This document shows positions 43,798 to 55,336 of a DNA stretch of 64,000 nt, piece after piece. Position numbers and translations under genes: made by a program. Numbering within the stretch: the first letter of the stretch is position 1; each line of letters begins with the position of its first letter. The notes beneath the pieces were generated by a model. The model did no database searches and had not been told where the DNA came from. It saw only the letters and a list, made by a program, of their open reading frames with translations. Source of the stretch: Diplodia intermedia. Lineage: Eukaryota > Ascomycota > Dothideomycetes > Botryosphaeriales > Botryosphaeriaceae. The stretch is taken from positions 124,001 to 188,000 of the forward strand of contig JAKEKT010000038.1 in NCBI GenBank assembly GCA_021495925.1. Direction: 5' to 3'.

Positions 43798-46700
43798 TCA
43801 CGCTCCCAACATCCGGTCGATTTTCCAGCCATTCAGCTGGGTGATCAAGTGCCGCATCCTCGTACAGAGCTCCGGGACGCGGAAGGGCTTTGATACGACG
43901 TCATCCTGTGAAGAGAGACACGTTAGCTTAGCGCCAACGGGGGCACTTTTCCAAGACGATGGACTTGCCATGCCCGCATCCATCGCCTGCGCAATCTGCT
44001 CGTTCCGCACATTCGCCGTCACAGCAATAACGGGCACATGGCCCGTCAGTACACCCTCCTTCTGCATCCGCCTGATCTCCTTCACCGCCGACAGCCCGTC
44101 CATGATCGGCATCTCCCAGTCCATCAGAATGACGTCGAGAGCCATGACTGGCACAAAAGCATCGCCCCCGCCGTTGTTGCTATTTTCTAGTGCTGTATCG
44201 GCATAGCCATCAGAGGCATACACCGTCCGGCGCATGAACTCCAGCGCTTCGAGGCCGTGGTTGGCGACGGACACGATGCAGCCCTTGTTACGCAGTTGGT
44301 TGGCCAGCACGCGCTGGTTAATCAGGTTGTCCTCGACCAGTAGCACGTGGATGGGGTTCGTTAAGCTTGAATGCTGGAGGTGCAGGCTCGGCCGTTTTGC
44401 TGGGCTGCTGGTTTCTTGAAGGTCATGCTCCAGCGAGTCGGACCTCCGCCGCCCCGGAGAGTGCAGCACCGCCGGCGGTAGAAGAGGGGGCGTGTGCACG
44501 CAGTCGTCATTAACGCTGCCGGCAGGGGTCAGAGGGGCCAGCGCATCGCCACTGTCCAGCATGCTATCAACGGTGCTCGCGTTGAGTGGCGGCGGGGGTG
44601 CGCTGCGGCGTGCCTTGACATAAAAGGAAAAGGTACTACCGGCGCGGGGGTGCGACGAAAAACCGATGGCGCCTCCCTGCATCTCAGTAAGGCGGCGAGA
44701 GATGAACAGGCCCAGGCCGCTGCCACCGTAGCGTATGTGGGTGCGCGGCGAAGCCTGCGAGAAGCGGGCAAAGAGGAGTTCTTTCTCCTCGTCCGTGAGG
44801 CCACGGCCTGTGTCCTGGACGGCAAACTGGACGAAGACGCAGCCGCCTTTGTCCCAGTCTAAAATGAGCGAGGGCGCCTCGGGAGCGGCCGAGGTATGGA
44901 TGTAGTCGATGTCGCGGACCGCACACCTGGAAGGACGCTCGCTGCTGGCACCGATGCTCAGCGTGACCGTCCGTCGCGGCTGCAGCCTTGTGAATTTGAT
45001 GGCGTTGGTAACAAGGTTGATGATGATCTGTAGAAGCCGAGTTGGATCGAGCGACACCCAGTCCAGTCCCAGTTGGCGGAACGACGGGTCGATGGTGAAT
45101 TTGAGGTCAACGCCAGCCGCCTTGGCCTCGGCTTCAAACATCTTGACAGCATGTCTTCCAAGCGCTTCCGGCTGCGTGTCAACAGGCGTCATCATGAGGA
45201 GGCCAGAGTCGAGCTTGGACATTGTCAGCACATCGTCAACAATGCACTTCATGTGTTGGCTGCACTGGGCGATGGTCTGTGCAGCATCGATGCCACTATC
45301 CAACAACTTTCGTTCCGTCTCGCCGAGACCACTGGCGGATCCGATGTAAGCGCTGTGCGACGCAATGATGCCATCCGCACACTGCATGACTGCACCGAGC
45401 GGATTGCGCATCTCATGGCTGGTGGTATCGATGAAGTTTTCGAGTTGTCGTTTGGATTCGAGGGCATCTTCCGTGCGTTGCTTCTGCAGCCACTCGCCCC
45501 ATTTCTGGCGACTGATGTCCGTCACACACCCTACAATCTCTTTGATCTCGCCGCTTTCCGAGACCTCGGGGTAGGCGGCACAAAGTATCCATACGCTTTG
45601 TTCTGAGCGCGCATCTGCCGTCATCAGGGCTGGGTCATCGATCGCTGGCTTCCACGATTTCCTGAGCCGGAGTTCAAACGTGATCGGGCAGTTGTCTTTC
45701 ATAAGACGGTCGAAATACGCTTCGCACCTTGGTAGATCTTCGTCAAAGCAGAGGAGGGGCCAGGCATCTCGGACGTCCAAATCATCGTTGTCCAGCTGGA
45801 AAATCTCGAACCATGCATGGTTTCGGTACGTGTAATGGCCATCGGAGCCGACGATGAAGATGGCCACGTCGGCGCGCTCTGCAAACCGCTGGAACTTCTT
45901 CTCATTCCATTCCCTCTCTTTATGGCTGAGGTCCAGTTGCTCGGCTAGCTGTGTCTTCATAAGCTCTGCCTGTGAGATCATCTTCTCACGCGACCGAATC
46001 TCTTCCTCGTGCAGCACGACAGATGCCAGCGAGGTAGAAAGCAGTCTCGTGGTAACGCCCATAAACTGCTGGTAATCTTCGTCGTACGGACGGCGTGAGT
46101 TCAGGCCAACGATCAGAAAGCCGAGTATGTTCTTGCCTGTTGTCGGCGTGATGGGACAAATGACAATTGACTTACTCGGGTCGCCAAACCCGCGCCAATG
46201 TATGCCATCAAGCAAGCTCATAGGAAAGGCTTGGCCATCCAAGGCCACCAGTGTCGGCTTTCTTGACACGACGGCCTTGTGTAAGTAAGGCATGAAGCGT
46301 TCAATACCCTCCAGATAATCGAGCCGAAGAGGGGCGGCAGGGTGGCCTTCGGGCACACCAAGGGATCCTTTCAAGGCGCATTCTTTCACAATGCTCTCGG
46401 TCGAGCTCAGGGCAGAGTCGTCGCTTGAGCCTCCGTCGCTGTCAATGGCGTATAACATGGCGAAAGGAACGTCTTTGTCGTTTGCTGATAGCCCCTGCAG
46501 CACAGACCTCCAGAAGCCATCCAGCGTTCGGGCGGTCGAGGTTTCCTCACTTAGCCTGAGCAAAGTTGAAAGTCGCCTCTCAGACACAACTTGTCTCGTG
46601 GTCTCTGTCACAGGTTCATAATGACCAACGATTTGACCTTGCTCATCCGTGACAGGAAGAAACGTGAAGGAGAAATACGTCTCTTCCAGCATGTTTCTCC

Positions 46701-47805
46701 TGTTGAGGAAGATGGGCAGATTCTTCTCCGGCACAGCCTCTCCAATAAGTTTGTTCTGGGTGGTCATAGGAACGAAATGGTTCCAGTATTCCTTGAGCAC
46801 GACCTTGGCACTCTTGCCCATGGCTATTGGATGGAGCTGTCCGATGAGCTCGATGTAAGCCTCGTTGTAGATCATGGTGACTTCCTCTCCCCAGAACAGG
46901 ACGGACGGATTCGGATCTCGCATGACGAGATTGGTCATCGTACGCAGTGGCGTTGACCAACTGTCCATTGGGCCTATCGGTGTTTGGCCCCAATCCATGG
47001 ATCGGGCGAATTCGACATGGCCAGACATGTTTTGAAACTGATAGTTGCTTGTCCAATCGAAACTACCGAGAGGCATGGCTTCCGCCGGCGGTTCTACCGA
47101 ACCTGGTGTTAAGCTCGGAAGCTGTGCGGGGACAAGGTCGTCGTTTTGGGCCGCAGGAAGAAGGCTGTTGCTCGGGCGGGTAGCCCAGTCAAGGCTGGAG
47201 GAGTTAAGGGTCGGAAGTGTTCTTGGATCGGGTTGAGGAGAAGCGGGGGAAAGGCCACCGAGGCCTGGGTCTGAACGTGATCGGTCCGGCTCACCGCTGA
47301 CAACGCTCCAGCGGCCCATGACTACCAGCTTTGTCCACTGTATGCTGCCGTAGCTGAAGCCGTCGTTCCGAGAACCATTCTCTTCGTTGCAAGTCCACCT
47401 CTTGAACCGGGAATACTTTCTGTTGAAGAAGGCACCGACGGCGTGGGCGTTGTCTCTGCCCGTTATGAGGGAGAGGAGGCTGCCGCTTTCGGATTCCAAC
47501 AGAGCCTGGTTGCAGTAGATGGGATGGAGAAGGCTGTGCGTTCCGCCGAGGGCGTCCAAGTCGAGTACAAATGTTGGCCGTGGATCAATGTGGAGAAAAT
47601 CCAAAAGACGGATCTGGTTGACTTCATCGACGGCGGCGCGACATGAGGGCGAGCGGCCACTCGCTCCGGGGCTCTGGCCACCACAGGAGTTGTCGCACAT
47701 GAAGTAGACGGAAGATGCCCCGTCACTGGCGCACGACCTGGACCTTTTGCCCTGCGAGCCTGGGGAGCGATGGGCACTGCCCCCTGCAAGAGGACCATAG
47801 TTCAT
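43798..47805 (-). CDS. Hybrid sensor histidine kinase with receiver domain
   Basis: Two-component phosphorelay sensor, expected to pass phosphate to an HPt protein (Ypd1) upstream of stress MAP-kinase or Skn7 responses. Exons 43969-47805 and 43798-43905; about 1,314 residues. Order: Ser/Pro-rich N-terminus; PAS-like segment (DWGQTPIGPMDSW, about residues 265-400); GAF-like region (about 440-620); a second PAS (RADVAIFIVGSDGHYTYRN, about 660); HisKA H-box SHEMRNPLGAVMQ with phospho-acceptor His797; HATPase N box NLVTNAIKF, G1 QDTGRGL and G2 GGSGLGL; and a C-terminal receiver with VEDN and phospho-acceptor Asp1229 in LMDWEMP. The only intron (43906-43968, 63 nt, GCAAGT...CACAG) splits the receiver between AGM and DDVVSKPF; retention would add 21 residues in this conserved turn. 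No transmembrane span is seen, so probably cytoplasmic. I cannot assign the fungal HHK group with confidence. Confidence 0.93.
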   Translation of the reverse strand: MNYGPLAGGSAHRSPGSQGKRSRSCASDGASSVYFMCDNSCGGQSPGASGRSPSCRAAVDEVNQIRLLDFLHIDPRPTFVLDLDALGGTHSLLHPIYCNQALLESESGSLLSLITGRDNAHAVGAFFNRKYSRFKRWTCNEENGSRNDGFSYGSIQWTKLVVMGRWSVVSGEPDRSRSDPGLGGLSPASPQPDPRTLPTLNSSSLDWATRPSNSLLPAAQNDDLVPAQLPSLTPGSVEPPAEAMPLGSFDWTSNYQFQNMSGHVEFARSMDWGQTPIGPMDSWSTPLRTMTNLVMRDPNPSVLFWGEEVTMIYNEAYIELIGQLHPIAMGKSAKVVLKEYWNHFVPMTTQNKLIGEAVPEKNLPIFLNRRNMLEETYFSFTFLPVTDEQGQIVGHYEPVTETTRQVVSERRLSTLLRLSEETSTARTLDGFWRSVLQGLSANDKDVPFAMLYAIDSDGGSSDDSALSSTESIVKECALKGSLGVPEGHPAAPLRLDYLEGIERFMPYLHKAVVSRKPTLVALDGQAFPMSLLDGIHWRGFGDPSKSIVICPITPTTGKNILGFLIVGLNSRRPYDEDYQQFMGVTTRLLSTSLASVVLHEEEIRSREKMISQAELMKTQLAEQLDLSHKEREWNEKKFQRFAERADVAIFIVGSDGHYTYRNHAWFEIFQLDNDDLDVRDAWPLLCFDEDLPRCEAYFDRLMKDNCPITFELRLRKSWKPAIDDPALMTADARSEQSVWILCAAYPEVSESGEIKEIVGCVTDISRQKWGEWLQKQRTEDALESKRQLENFIDTTSHEMRNPLGAVMQCADGIIASHSAYIGSASGLGETERKLLDSGIDAAQTIAQCSQHMKCIVDDVLTMSKLDSGLLMMTPVDTQPEALGRHAVKMFEAEAKAAGVDLKFTIDPSFRQLGLDWVSLDPTRLLQIIINLVTNAIKFTRLQPRRTVTLSIGASSERPSRCAVRDIDYIHTSAAPEAPSLILDWDKGGCVFVQFAVQDTGRGLTDEEKELLFARFSQASPRTHIRYGGSGLGLFISRRLTEMQGGAIGFSSHPRAGSTFSFYVKARRSAPPPPLNASTVDSMLDSGDALAPLTPAGSVNDDCVHTPPLLPPAVLHSPGRRRSDSLEHDLQETSSPAKRPSLHLQHSSLTNPIHVLLVEDNLINQRVLANQLRNKGCIVSVANHGLEALEFMRRTVYASDGYADTALENSNNGGGDAFVPVMALDVILMDWEMPIMDGLSAVKEIRRMQKEGVLTGHVPVIAVTANVRNEQIAQAMDAGMASPSSWKSAPVGAKLTCLSSQDDVVSKPFRVPELCTRMRHLITQLNGWKIDRMLGA

Positions 47806-49030
47806 TGCCCTTCAGCCGCCACAGGCAGGCTGCAGAAAAGGTGGTTGAACAGGATTGGATGTGTGGAGGTGCGAAGAGCCGGCATCCGGCCCCGGAGGTG
47901 CAGGAAGCTGGACGGAGAAAGTATGTTTTTGTTGTTGCCGGAGGCTCGGTGGGACACAGGACAGCAACGCGGGGAAGAGCTTGGGGCAGGCTTGGGTGAA
48001 AAGGGACCAGGACATTAATGCTGCCGCCGGTGGCCGGGTGTCTGAGGCAACAAAGCAGTCTAGACCGAGCATGAAGCCAGCCAGGAATGGCCGCGGTCTC
48101 GGTGTGAGACAGCGCTCTGCGCAGCTGCGGCTGCCGTCCTTGCCTGCGCCCCTTCAGTCCACTCTCCACACGCGCCGGCCGCTCCTGGCTAACGCTGGCA
48201 AGCGCGCCTGCTTCAACATTGGCTCGCTTAAGTGGTAAGAGTTGTACTCGCCTTTCTGCTCGCACCTGCCCCGTACACCACCGTCCCCCCGCCGCCTCAC
48301 CCGCCTGCGTGGTTGCCTGCCGTGGTGTGCTGGACAGATGAGGTTGCTGGCCGGGCGCGGACGGGCTGTATCGCTCGCACGAGCGAAGCGCGCTTGCGAT
48401 CGAGGCGCAGGCGGCTTTGGGCTAGAGGGTGCCATGAGCTGCCGCCCGGCAGTTGGCCGGCTCGTTCAACTCATGTTTCCACGCACTCCATGCTGTTGCC
48501 TAGCGCCCCACTCGCTGCGGCTGTTCTTGATGATCTGCGCCGATTTTTTTTTCTGTCAGTAGTCTTGCCTCTGCATCGGACGCTGCTGATGGACATTGCT
48601 TCGCTTCAGGCCCTGGGCTCGATCACAGCGGCAACATCTCGCATTGGACAGCCGGTGAGGATGCTGCCGGCCAAGGAAATGATTGCCATACGTAACCGCT
48701 TTCAGCAAGAATGCGCGCTTGGCAAAGCACCTCGTCTTTCGGACTCCACTCCGATCCCTCACGCGTTGTAGAAGAGTGTCTATCGCGAGGCTTGAACAAA
48801 GACGACTCCACATGTTCTGAGTTCATGTCCTGTGACACCAACGATGGTGGCCGTGTTAGGACATACATGTACTACTGATTGGGTCCCTGCACCACACACT
48901 TGCAATCCTTCCCAATCTGATATGCCTGGCTGCGTTGCTCTTGTTCGGCTCCCATCCTCACCGGCATCTGGGCGGCATCAGAACCATGCTCTACCAGCCT
49001 GGCTCCCTCCTCTCCTTCAGCGGCTGCAGA
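47806..49030. other. Histidine kinase promoter and BDP1 3' flank
   Basis: About 1.2 kb between two minus-strand genes. Frames are short, overlapping and unlike any protein I know. Pyrimidine-rich stretches near 48250-48310 may belong to the kinase 5' region. Confidence 0.45.
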
Positions 49031-51409
49031 TCATCTTCGATACTCAAGCTCGTCACCCTCAAACTCAACCACTTCGACTTCCTCACCCCCAATTGGTGCC
49101 TTGCTTTTCTTGCCCCTCTTGCCCTCGCCCTTCTTTTTCTTTCCTTTCTTAGGAGCCTCACCCTCCTCGCCATCGACATCGGCACCGCCCTGCTTGGCCA
49201 GCTTGCGCTGCCTCTGCTGCTCGGCATATTTTGCCTGCGCTTCCTCAACCTCCTGCCTCTGTTGTTCAGTTTCCTGCGCCAGCTCTTGACGCAATTGTTC
49301 GGGATCGCGGAAGAAGTTGTCGTCTTTGCCCGTCTTTCGCTTGTACTCCTCAAAGTCCATAGGGACGCTCTCGCCGATGAGAACGCGCTTGATGCGGTCA
49401 GGATCCAGGCGTTCTTCCTTAACGAACTTGCGTTTCACGTTCGCGCGCGTCTTGCCGGGGAACATCTTGCTGATGATGAAAAAGTCTGTGCCAAACATTT
49501 TTAGTGCATCGTAGAACACGTTGGTTTGCTCGTCGGACCACCGGTCTGCACGAGTCGGGCCCCAGCTTGTCCTCTCTCTCGGATCTTTGCGATTGGCCTT
49601 GATCCAGGACATCTGGTTGACCCGTGTCGTAAGCTCGTCTTCTTCGACCTCCTGGAGCTCTTCCGCATCTTCACGAGCTCGAGCGTTCCGATCCACCGTT
49701 GTAGACGCATGATCGAGCATCACAACGCCATTCACAACCCGCATCTGCGGAGCTTGCACAGAAGCGCCGCCCGTGTTGGCTGCCTCTTGAAGTCTTGCAA
49801 GAGCTTCATCCCGCTCTGCTTGTGTTTGAGCTTGTTCTTCTCCCAGCGCAATGCGCTCACGCTCTTCCATTCGCTTGCGTTTCTCTTCGTCCCAGTCAAC
49901 CTTCGATAGTGCTTCCTCTCGCTGCGAGATAGTACCGACTAGAGAAATGTCTCTCGTGAGCACAGCCATGGGCATGGAGTTGGCGTCAATCTTCGTCTTT
50001 TCAGGATTCTCATGATCTTCTTGATCGAAAACAAGATGGTCCAGCACGCTCTTGGGGCGCTTTCGTGTCGCGGCACCCTGTTCTTCTGCTGGACCACCGG
50101 TGATTCCTGCCTCTGTTCCTTCGGCTTCACCATCCACCTCGGTGACGCGAGCCGGAGTCTTCGGCTTTCTCTTAGCGCGCTTCGACTTAGGTGCCTCCGC
50201 ATCTCCATTTGACCCGTCCCCAACATTCTGCGATTCTGCTGCAACGCGTTTCTTGGGCCGAGGCTGGCGCGGTTTCTTCGCAGCTGGGGCCTGTGCGGAG
50301 CCACTAGCTGCCGGCGCTACTTCTGGTTCCGCTTGCTGTTCGGTGGAAGGTTGCTCATCCCCTGCAGGGGCATCCACTTGTTGCTTTCTTCTCCTTGCAA
50401 CCGCGACATTTGGTGCTCGCTTGGGGGCTCGGTTCGGAGCGGACTCGTCCTCCAAAGACTGCGTGTTGTTATCAGCCTGAGGAGCATGCTGTTCGTGGCG
50501 CTCGTTGTCTAAACCGGCATTGGGTCGATCCTGTTCATGGCCTTGGCCTTCTTCCGTCGTAGACGCCAGCCTTGATGGTTTGGTCACACCAGAATTTTTC
50601 CCCATGACATCCTTGATAAGATCCCGGTTCGAGAGCCGAGCCGCACCACGCCTCTTCACAGCCTTCGGTTGTGTGGCCTTGCTAGCCTTAGGCACATTGC
50701 CAGCAGACGTGCTTTCGGAGCTATCTTGAGGGGCCGGGCCGACTGCGCTGTTGTGCTCTTCAGCTTGATGGGCCGGCTCCGCCACTGAAGCCTGTGACGG
50801 TAATTCCTGGGTATTGTTGGCCGTCACTTGCGACAACTCTACACTGGTCCTATGCACATCGCCTTCGGTTGGCTGGCCTGAAGGTTGCGCTATCGTCACC
50901 GGCGTAGCGATGGTATCAGACAACGTAGATGGCGCTGATTGACCGGCTCTAGCAGACACTTCTGACGCCGAGGTGGAGAGCTCAACCTTCCTACGCTTGG
51001 GCGACCTTCCTCCGGTCTCCAACTCATCATTGTGCGTCACCGGTGCGGAAACTGTTGAAACTGGCTGCGCGGTGGGCGGTGCTGGTTGCTCGGGCACAAA
51101 AGCTGGCGTAGATTGAGTTTGCGAGGGGGTTTGAGTGGAGGGCGGAGTAGGCAAGACATTCTGGGGGTCGGACTGGACAGGCTCATTTGCGGGCGTCTCA
51201 GAAGCAGAGGGCGTGCCGACAGGCGTTTGATCAGCGCTCGAGGTGGCGGAGGCAGCCTCGGATCCGGAGACAGCAGCGGGACGGCGTCTGGCGACCTTGG
51301 GAGCGAACTTCTTGCCGCTCTTGTCTGGGAGCGGACATTAGCGATGGAGGCTGCAGCTATGGCGGAACAAGAGCATACTGATGGCGGAGCTGCCGTGGAA
51401 TGCCGACAT
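49031..51409 (-). CDS. BDP1: Transcription factor TFIIIB subunit B'' (Bdp1)
   Basis: Component of TFIIIB with TBP and Brf1; recruits RNA polymerase III to tRNA and 5S genes, examples of which lie in this window. Exons 51379-51409 and 49031-51324; 774 residues. The 31-nt first exon gives MSAFHGSSAI and joins NKSGKKFAPKVARRRP, the usual Bdp1 N-terminus. A long low-complexity Glu/Ala/Pro/Ser region follows. The extended SANT domain is near residues 590-650 (RWSDEQTNVFYDALKMFGTD, KTRANVKRKFVKEE), and the C-terminus is charged and Lys/Glu-rich (GKKKKGEGKRGKKSK). Divergent from the BRE1 gene, with 438 nt between the start codons. Confidence 0.93.
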
Positions 51410-51847
51410 TGCGTGCAAAGGGCAGCAAGCGCAGTTGTCGGTGGGAGGGAAGGTTCAAACGGCGAGGAAGATGCTACGGCTGGGCATCATGGCGGGCGCG
51501 TCGCGTTCAAAAGTTACGCCGCCGTGGCTGCCAGATGAGTCGCGCCGACGGGAACGCACAGTGGGGCAGCCGCTCGGTCCGTGCGACGCCGATCCTTAGT
51601 CACGTGTGATTCCGCTCCTTGAACGCTTGTGTGGCTCCAACTTCACAACATCCCCCGATCACGCCCAATCGTCCCGCCATCGCCCACCGACCCTCCCGCC
51701 GCCAACGCCAGGGTCGCTTCGCGTGCATCCGTCCCCTTGCCCCCGCCTGCGCCTCGTACTTGCTCCCTCCCATCGCGTCGCAGCGTCTCCGCTTCCATGA
51801 GGCTCGCATCCAAGTCAGTGACTGGCCCTTCCCTCGGCGTTGCAACG
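51410..51847. promoter_or_regulatory. Bidirectional promoter between BDP1 and BRE1
   Basis: The two genes start in opposite directions from this 438-nt stretch. An E-box CACGTG lies at 51601-51606, roughly midway, and could serve both. CT-rich sequence before 51780 suits a 5' UTR. Confidence 0.5.
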
Positions 51848-54208
51848 ATGGAGGACCGCAAGAGACCGGCCATGTCCGACCGCGACGAAACGGCACCGCC
51901 CGCAAAGCGCCAGGCTACACTATCCAACGGCACCAAAGCCCTGACGGATCTGGATCCGCTCACCGACCGTGATCGTGTCTTCGAGGTTCGTCAGCTCCGG
52001 TTTCGTGATTGCTACTGCCACTAAAGACACGCTGCTGACAGCGCATCCTCTCAGGAATTCACCAAGGACGCCCTGATAAGACAAAAGAACGAATACAAGC
52101 GCAGAAAGGCTGATCTCGAGGAACGCCTGGCAGATCTTGAGACACAGTCCAAGTATCACGATGACCACCTGCGCATCATTGATCTATGGTTCTCTCAGGT
52201 AGCATCACCCAAAGCGCACAATTCCTTGCTGTCACTAACGCGCCATCAGCTCATCGATGAGGTTACCGTCCTTGCTAACGAGGCTCTCCCTATCTCGGAC
52301 ATGAGACCTTCTGGTACGTCGCCGTTCCTTCCCCGATCGTACATCCAAAAAATGATCTAATGCCTCTGTGAAGAATCTGCGCCATTCCCCACCTCTCTGC
52401 TTTCTTCCGATTCCGAATCCTTCAAAGAACACCTCTCTGCTCGCACCGATAGCATAAAGAAGGCTCTTTCCGATCTGTTCTCCAAGATTCCGGCTGCTGC
52501 TCCCGAGGTCCAAGATCTTAAAGGTCAGCTCTCTAAGCTGCTGTCGCTTGAAAAGCAGCATACTGCAGAGCTTCACCGCGCTATTGCAGAAAAGGAACAA
52601 TACGAGGCTCGGCTGCAGGGCGCGACGGAGCGTTACGTTCTCGCCGAGAGAAAGTATGATCGTGAGAGAAGTAAGGCGGTAGCAATGGTCGGGTTGGGTG
52701 CTGCTCCTGTACCTTCAGCAAGCAAGGATGACTCCAAGCAGAAGGCTGACAGCCCGCCTGTTGCCAATGGCTCTCTCGACAGTGCTGAGATTGAAGCCGC
52801 GCGTAGAGAGGCGTATGCTGTTGCAGAAAAGCGCAAGGCTCAATGCGAACAACTTGCCGTTGAAAACAAGAAACTGACAGAAGAAGTCACCTCTCTCAAG
52901 GCCAGGTTCTCCGGATTGACCGATGAGGACTACGCGAAGACGGACCTGTTCAAAGCACTGAAGAGCCAGCACGAGGACGTCATCAAGCGCATCAACCACC
53001 TGGAGGCCACTAACGTGCAACTTCGTGAGGAAGCCACGAAACTGCATGCAGAGCGCACAGCATACCGAGCACAAATGGACGAGGAGTCGAGAGCCGCTAT
53101 CAGTGAGACTGAGTCCCAGCTGGCGAAGGCCGAAGCAGATCTTGCCCGCATCCGTAACGCGAGAGATGAGCTGGCGTCTGAACTGGCGCAGCGCAAGGCC
53201 GCCCAAGACGACGTCAGCGCTTCTTCCGAGCAAATCAAGGATCTGGCAAGTGCCAGAGAAAGCAGAATAGCTGCGCTTGAGACCGAGGTCGAGCGCCTCC
53301 GATTGAGGGTTGGTGAAACGCAGGCCGACGGGCCAACCCAGAATCTAGAAGGCTTGTCACCAGACGAACTTCGCGTCAGAGTTGCCACCCTGGAGAGAGA
53401 ATACGCCCTACTCAGCAACGAACTCCCGTCCATGGAGGTTGCCTGGAAAAAGGCGCAAGCATTGGCGGCGAAGAAGACTGCTGAACTGGTCAACTGGGAA
53501 GAACAAGTAAATCGGTTAACCGCAGAGAAGTCCAAGGCAGACCAAAAGTACTTCGCCGCCATGAAGGCAAAGGACGCCAGGGAAGCCGAGTGTCGGCACA
53601 TGAAAACGATGAACGCACGGAATGCGGAAATCATCGCGCAGCTCAAGTCCATCGAAGGCGCCAACCAGAACATGAAGATCAATCTCGAAAAGCAGGTCGC
53701 GGAAAGCGGAGAAGCACTGAACAGGCTTCAGGATCAACTTAGAACTCTACAACAGAAGTCCGGAGAAAGGGCTAACATGACCGAAACCCTCCAGGCTCAA
53801 ATTGTCGAGCTGAAGATTACGCTGAACACCAAGGACAGTGCAGTTTTATCCTCGAAGCAATCGCAGAGGGAGCTTGAAACAGAGGTCGAGAAGCTCAAGG
53901 TTCGTCTGCAAGAGACAGAGAGGCAATTGAGCAACTGGAAAGACAAGGACAAGAGGGATGACATGAACGAGATGTGGCGGGTAAGTGGATCATCAAACCC
54001 AGTTTCGTCTGATCACCAGGCTAACATTGCACAGTCGTATGCCCTTTGTCCTGTTTGCCGCAAAAATCTGAAAGACACGGCCATCAAGACGTGCGGTCAC
54101 GTCATGTGCCGTGATTGCGTGGACGAGCAGTTCCGCGGTCGTTCTCGCAAATGCCCTGTGGATGGCAGGTCATTTGGCACCGCAGACGTTATGAAGCTCA
54201 ACATGTGA
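51848..54208 (+). CDS. BRE1: E3 ubiquitin ligase Bre1 (histone H2B ubiquitination)
   Basis: With the E2 Rad6 it monoubiquitinates histone H2B, a step needed for H3K4 and H3K79 methylation and transcription elongation. Five exons: 51848-51985, 52055-52198, 52250-52313, 52374-53980, 54035-54208; 708 residues. Start MEDRKRPAMSDRDETAPPAK with a basic patch, followed by an almost unbroken coiled coil (about residues 45-630) and a C-terminal C3HC4 RING (about residues 655-695: CPVCRKNLKD, CGHVMCRDC, KCPVDGRSFG). The last intron (54 nt) is in frame; splicing it gives NEMWR-SYALCPVC. The ATG at 51848 was preferred to one at 51797 because the added residues do not look conserved. Length fits the family. 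Confidence 0.95.
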
Positions 54209-55336
54209 GCCGCCGTCTCCTTCAAGTCTATGCAACCTGTATTATAGTTCCAGCTCCCGCTCTGGCCTGGTCCGACATGCCGAGCAACTCGCTTCAAGGG
54301 AGAGGCAGTCGGACGGGTTTGCCCGCTCCCCTTGCTCGAGATACCCACGCGCGATTGTGTTCTTCGGGAGAAGTCCGGATCCACGCAGTTGCGATTTCCA
54401 ATGCGGCGGGCGATGCGCACTCGGTTCGACGCGGAAGTATGCTGAAAAGGTCTTGCCGCACGGCCAGATACCACGTGAGCCCTTTGTTGGCCACTATCTC
54501 GTTGCTTTCGTTGGCTTTACACCAGGCAGACAAGGAAGCTTTGAAGACGACAGCAACCAAACAATCGAGGGGGGCTTCTTTATTGCTAGTTAATGACGGA
54601 GAGGGGGTCCGAAGCACGCGCCTCCTGCTGTCTCCCCCAAGGACGTAGCGACGACTTTGCGACCGACTGCAATAGATTCCGAATAAACGAAGTCAAGATG
54701 ATCATGACTGCGGGCACGATGAGCGAGGCATGAGTGTACGAAGAGCGAGGATACGAGTGAATACAATAGAAGTATGGGTCAGAACTAGTGATTTGGTGAA
54801 GACGACCAGGTTTTGTTCAATCTTGAGGCAAGACAGGTAGCATCAAAGCTTAGGTCTGGCCAAAGCCATCAAAGCTGAATCAACATTTCTACAGTTCAAT
54901 TGTTGTCGTGAGGCAAAGGGAAGAGCCAGCGCTTTGATGGTCAGACGGGACCAGCTTTTCGAGTTTTGCGCATGTCTCAGCCCTACGCCATGGCCGAATG
55001 GCCCAAGCTTCCCGCAGAGCCGCAACTAGTGAATTTCTGTTGATCACTAGGGCAATGTGGATGGTGAACAGCCATGCATTCTGAATACTATCCCAAGGGG
55101 ACGCTTATATACATGATAAGAGGGGCCCGTGCATACGTAATCTAGCACGTTATGGGCTAATACACGAAAAGGGAACCCGGTAATACCCGTAGCTCCAACA
55201 ATTTCCGTCCAAGTCCGAGTCCGAGCTCTTGTTCCTTCCGCGCTCAAGCTCACTCTACGGCTCCCCCACCAGCTCCCACCTTACCTCACCTCCTTCCCTC
55301 CTTCCACAGATCCCAAAACTTCACGCAGTGCGCCCA
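54209..55336. other. Intergenic region
   Basis: BRE1 3' flank and promoter of the next gene. Nothing coding is supported. From about 54.6 to 55.2 kb it is moderately AT-rich. Confidence 0.45.
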
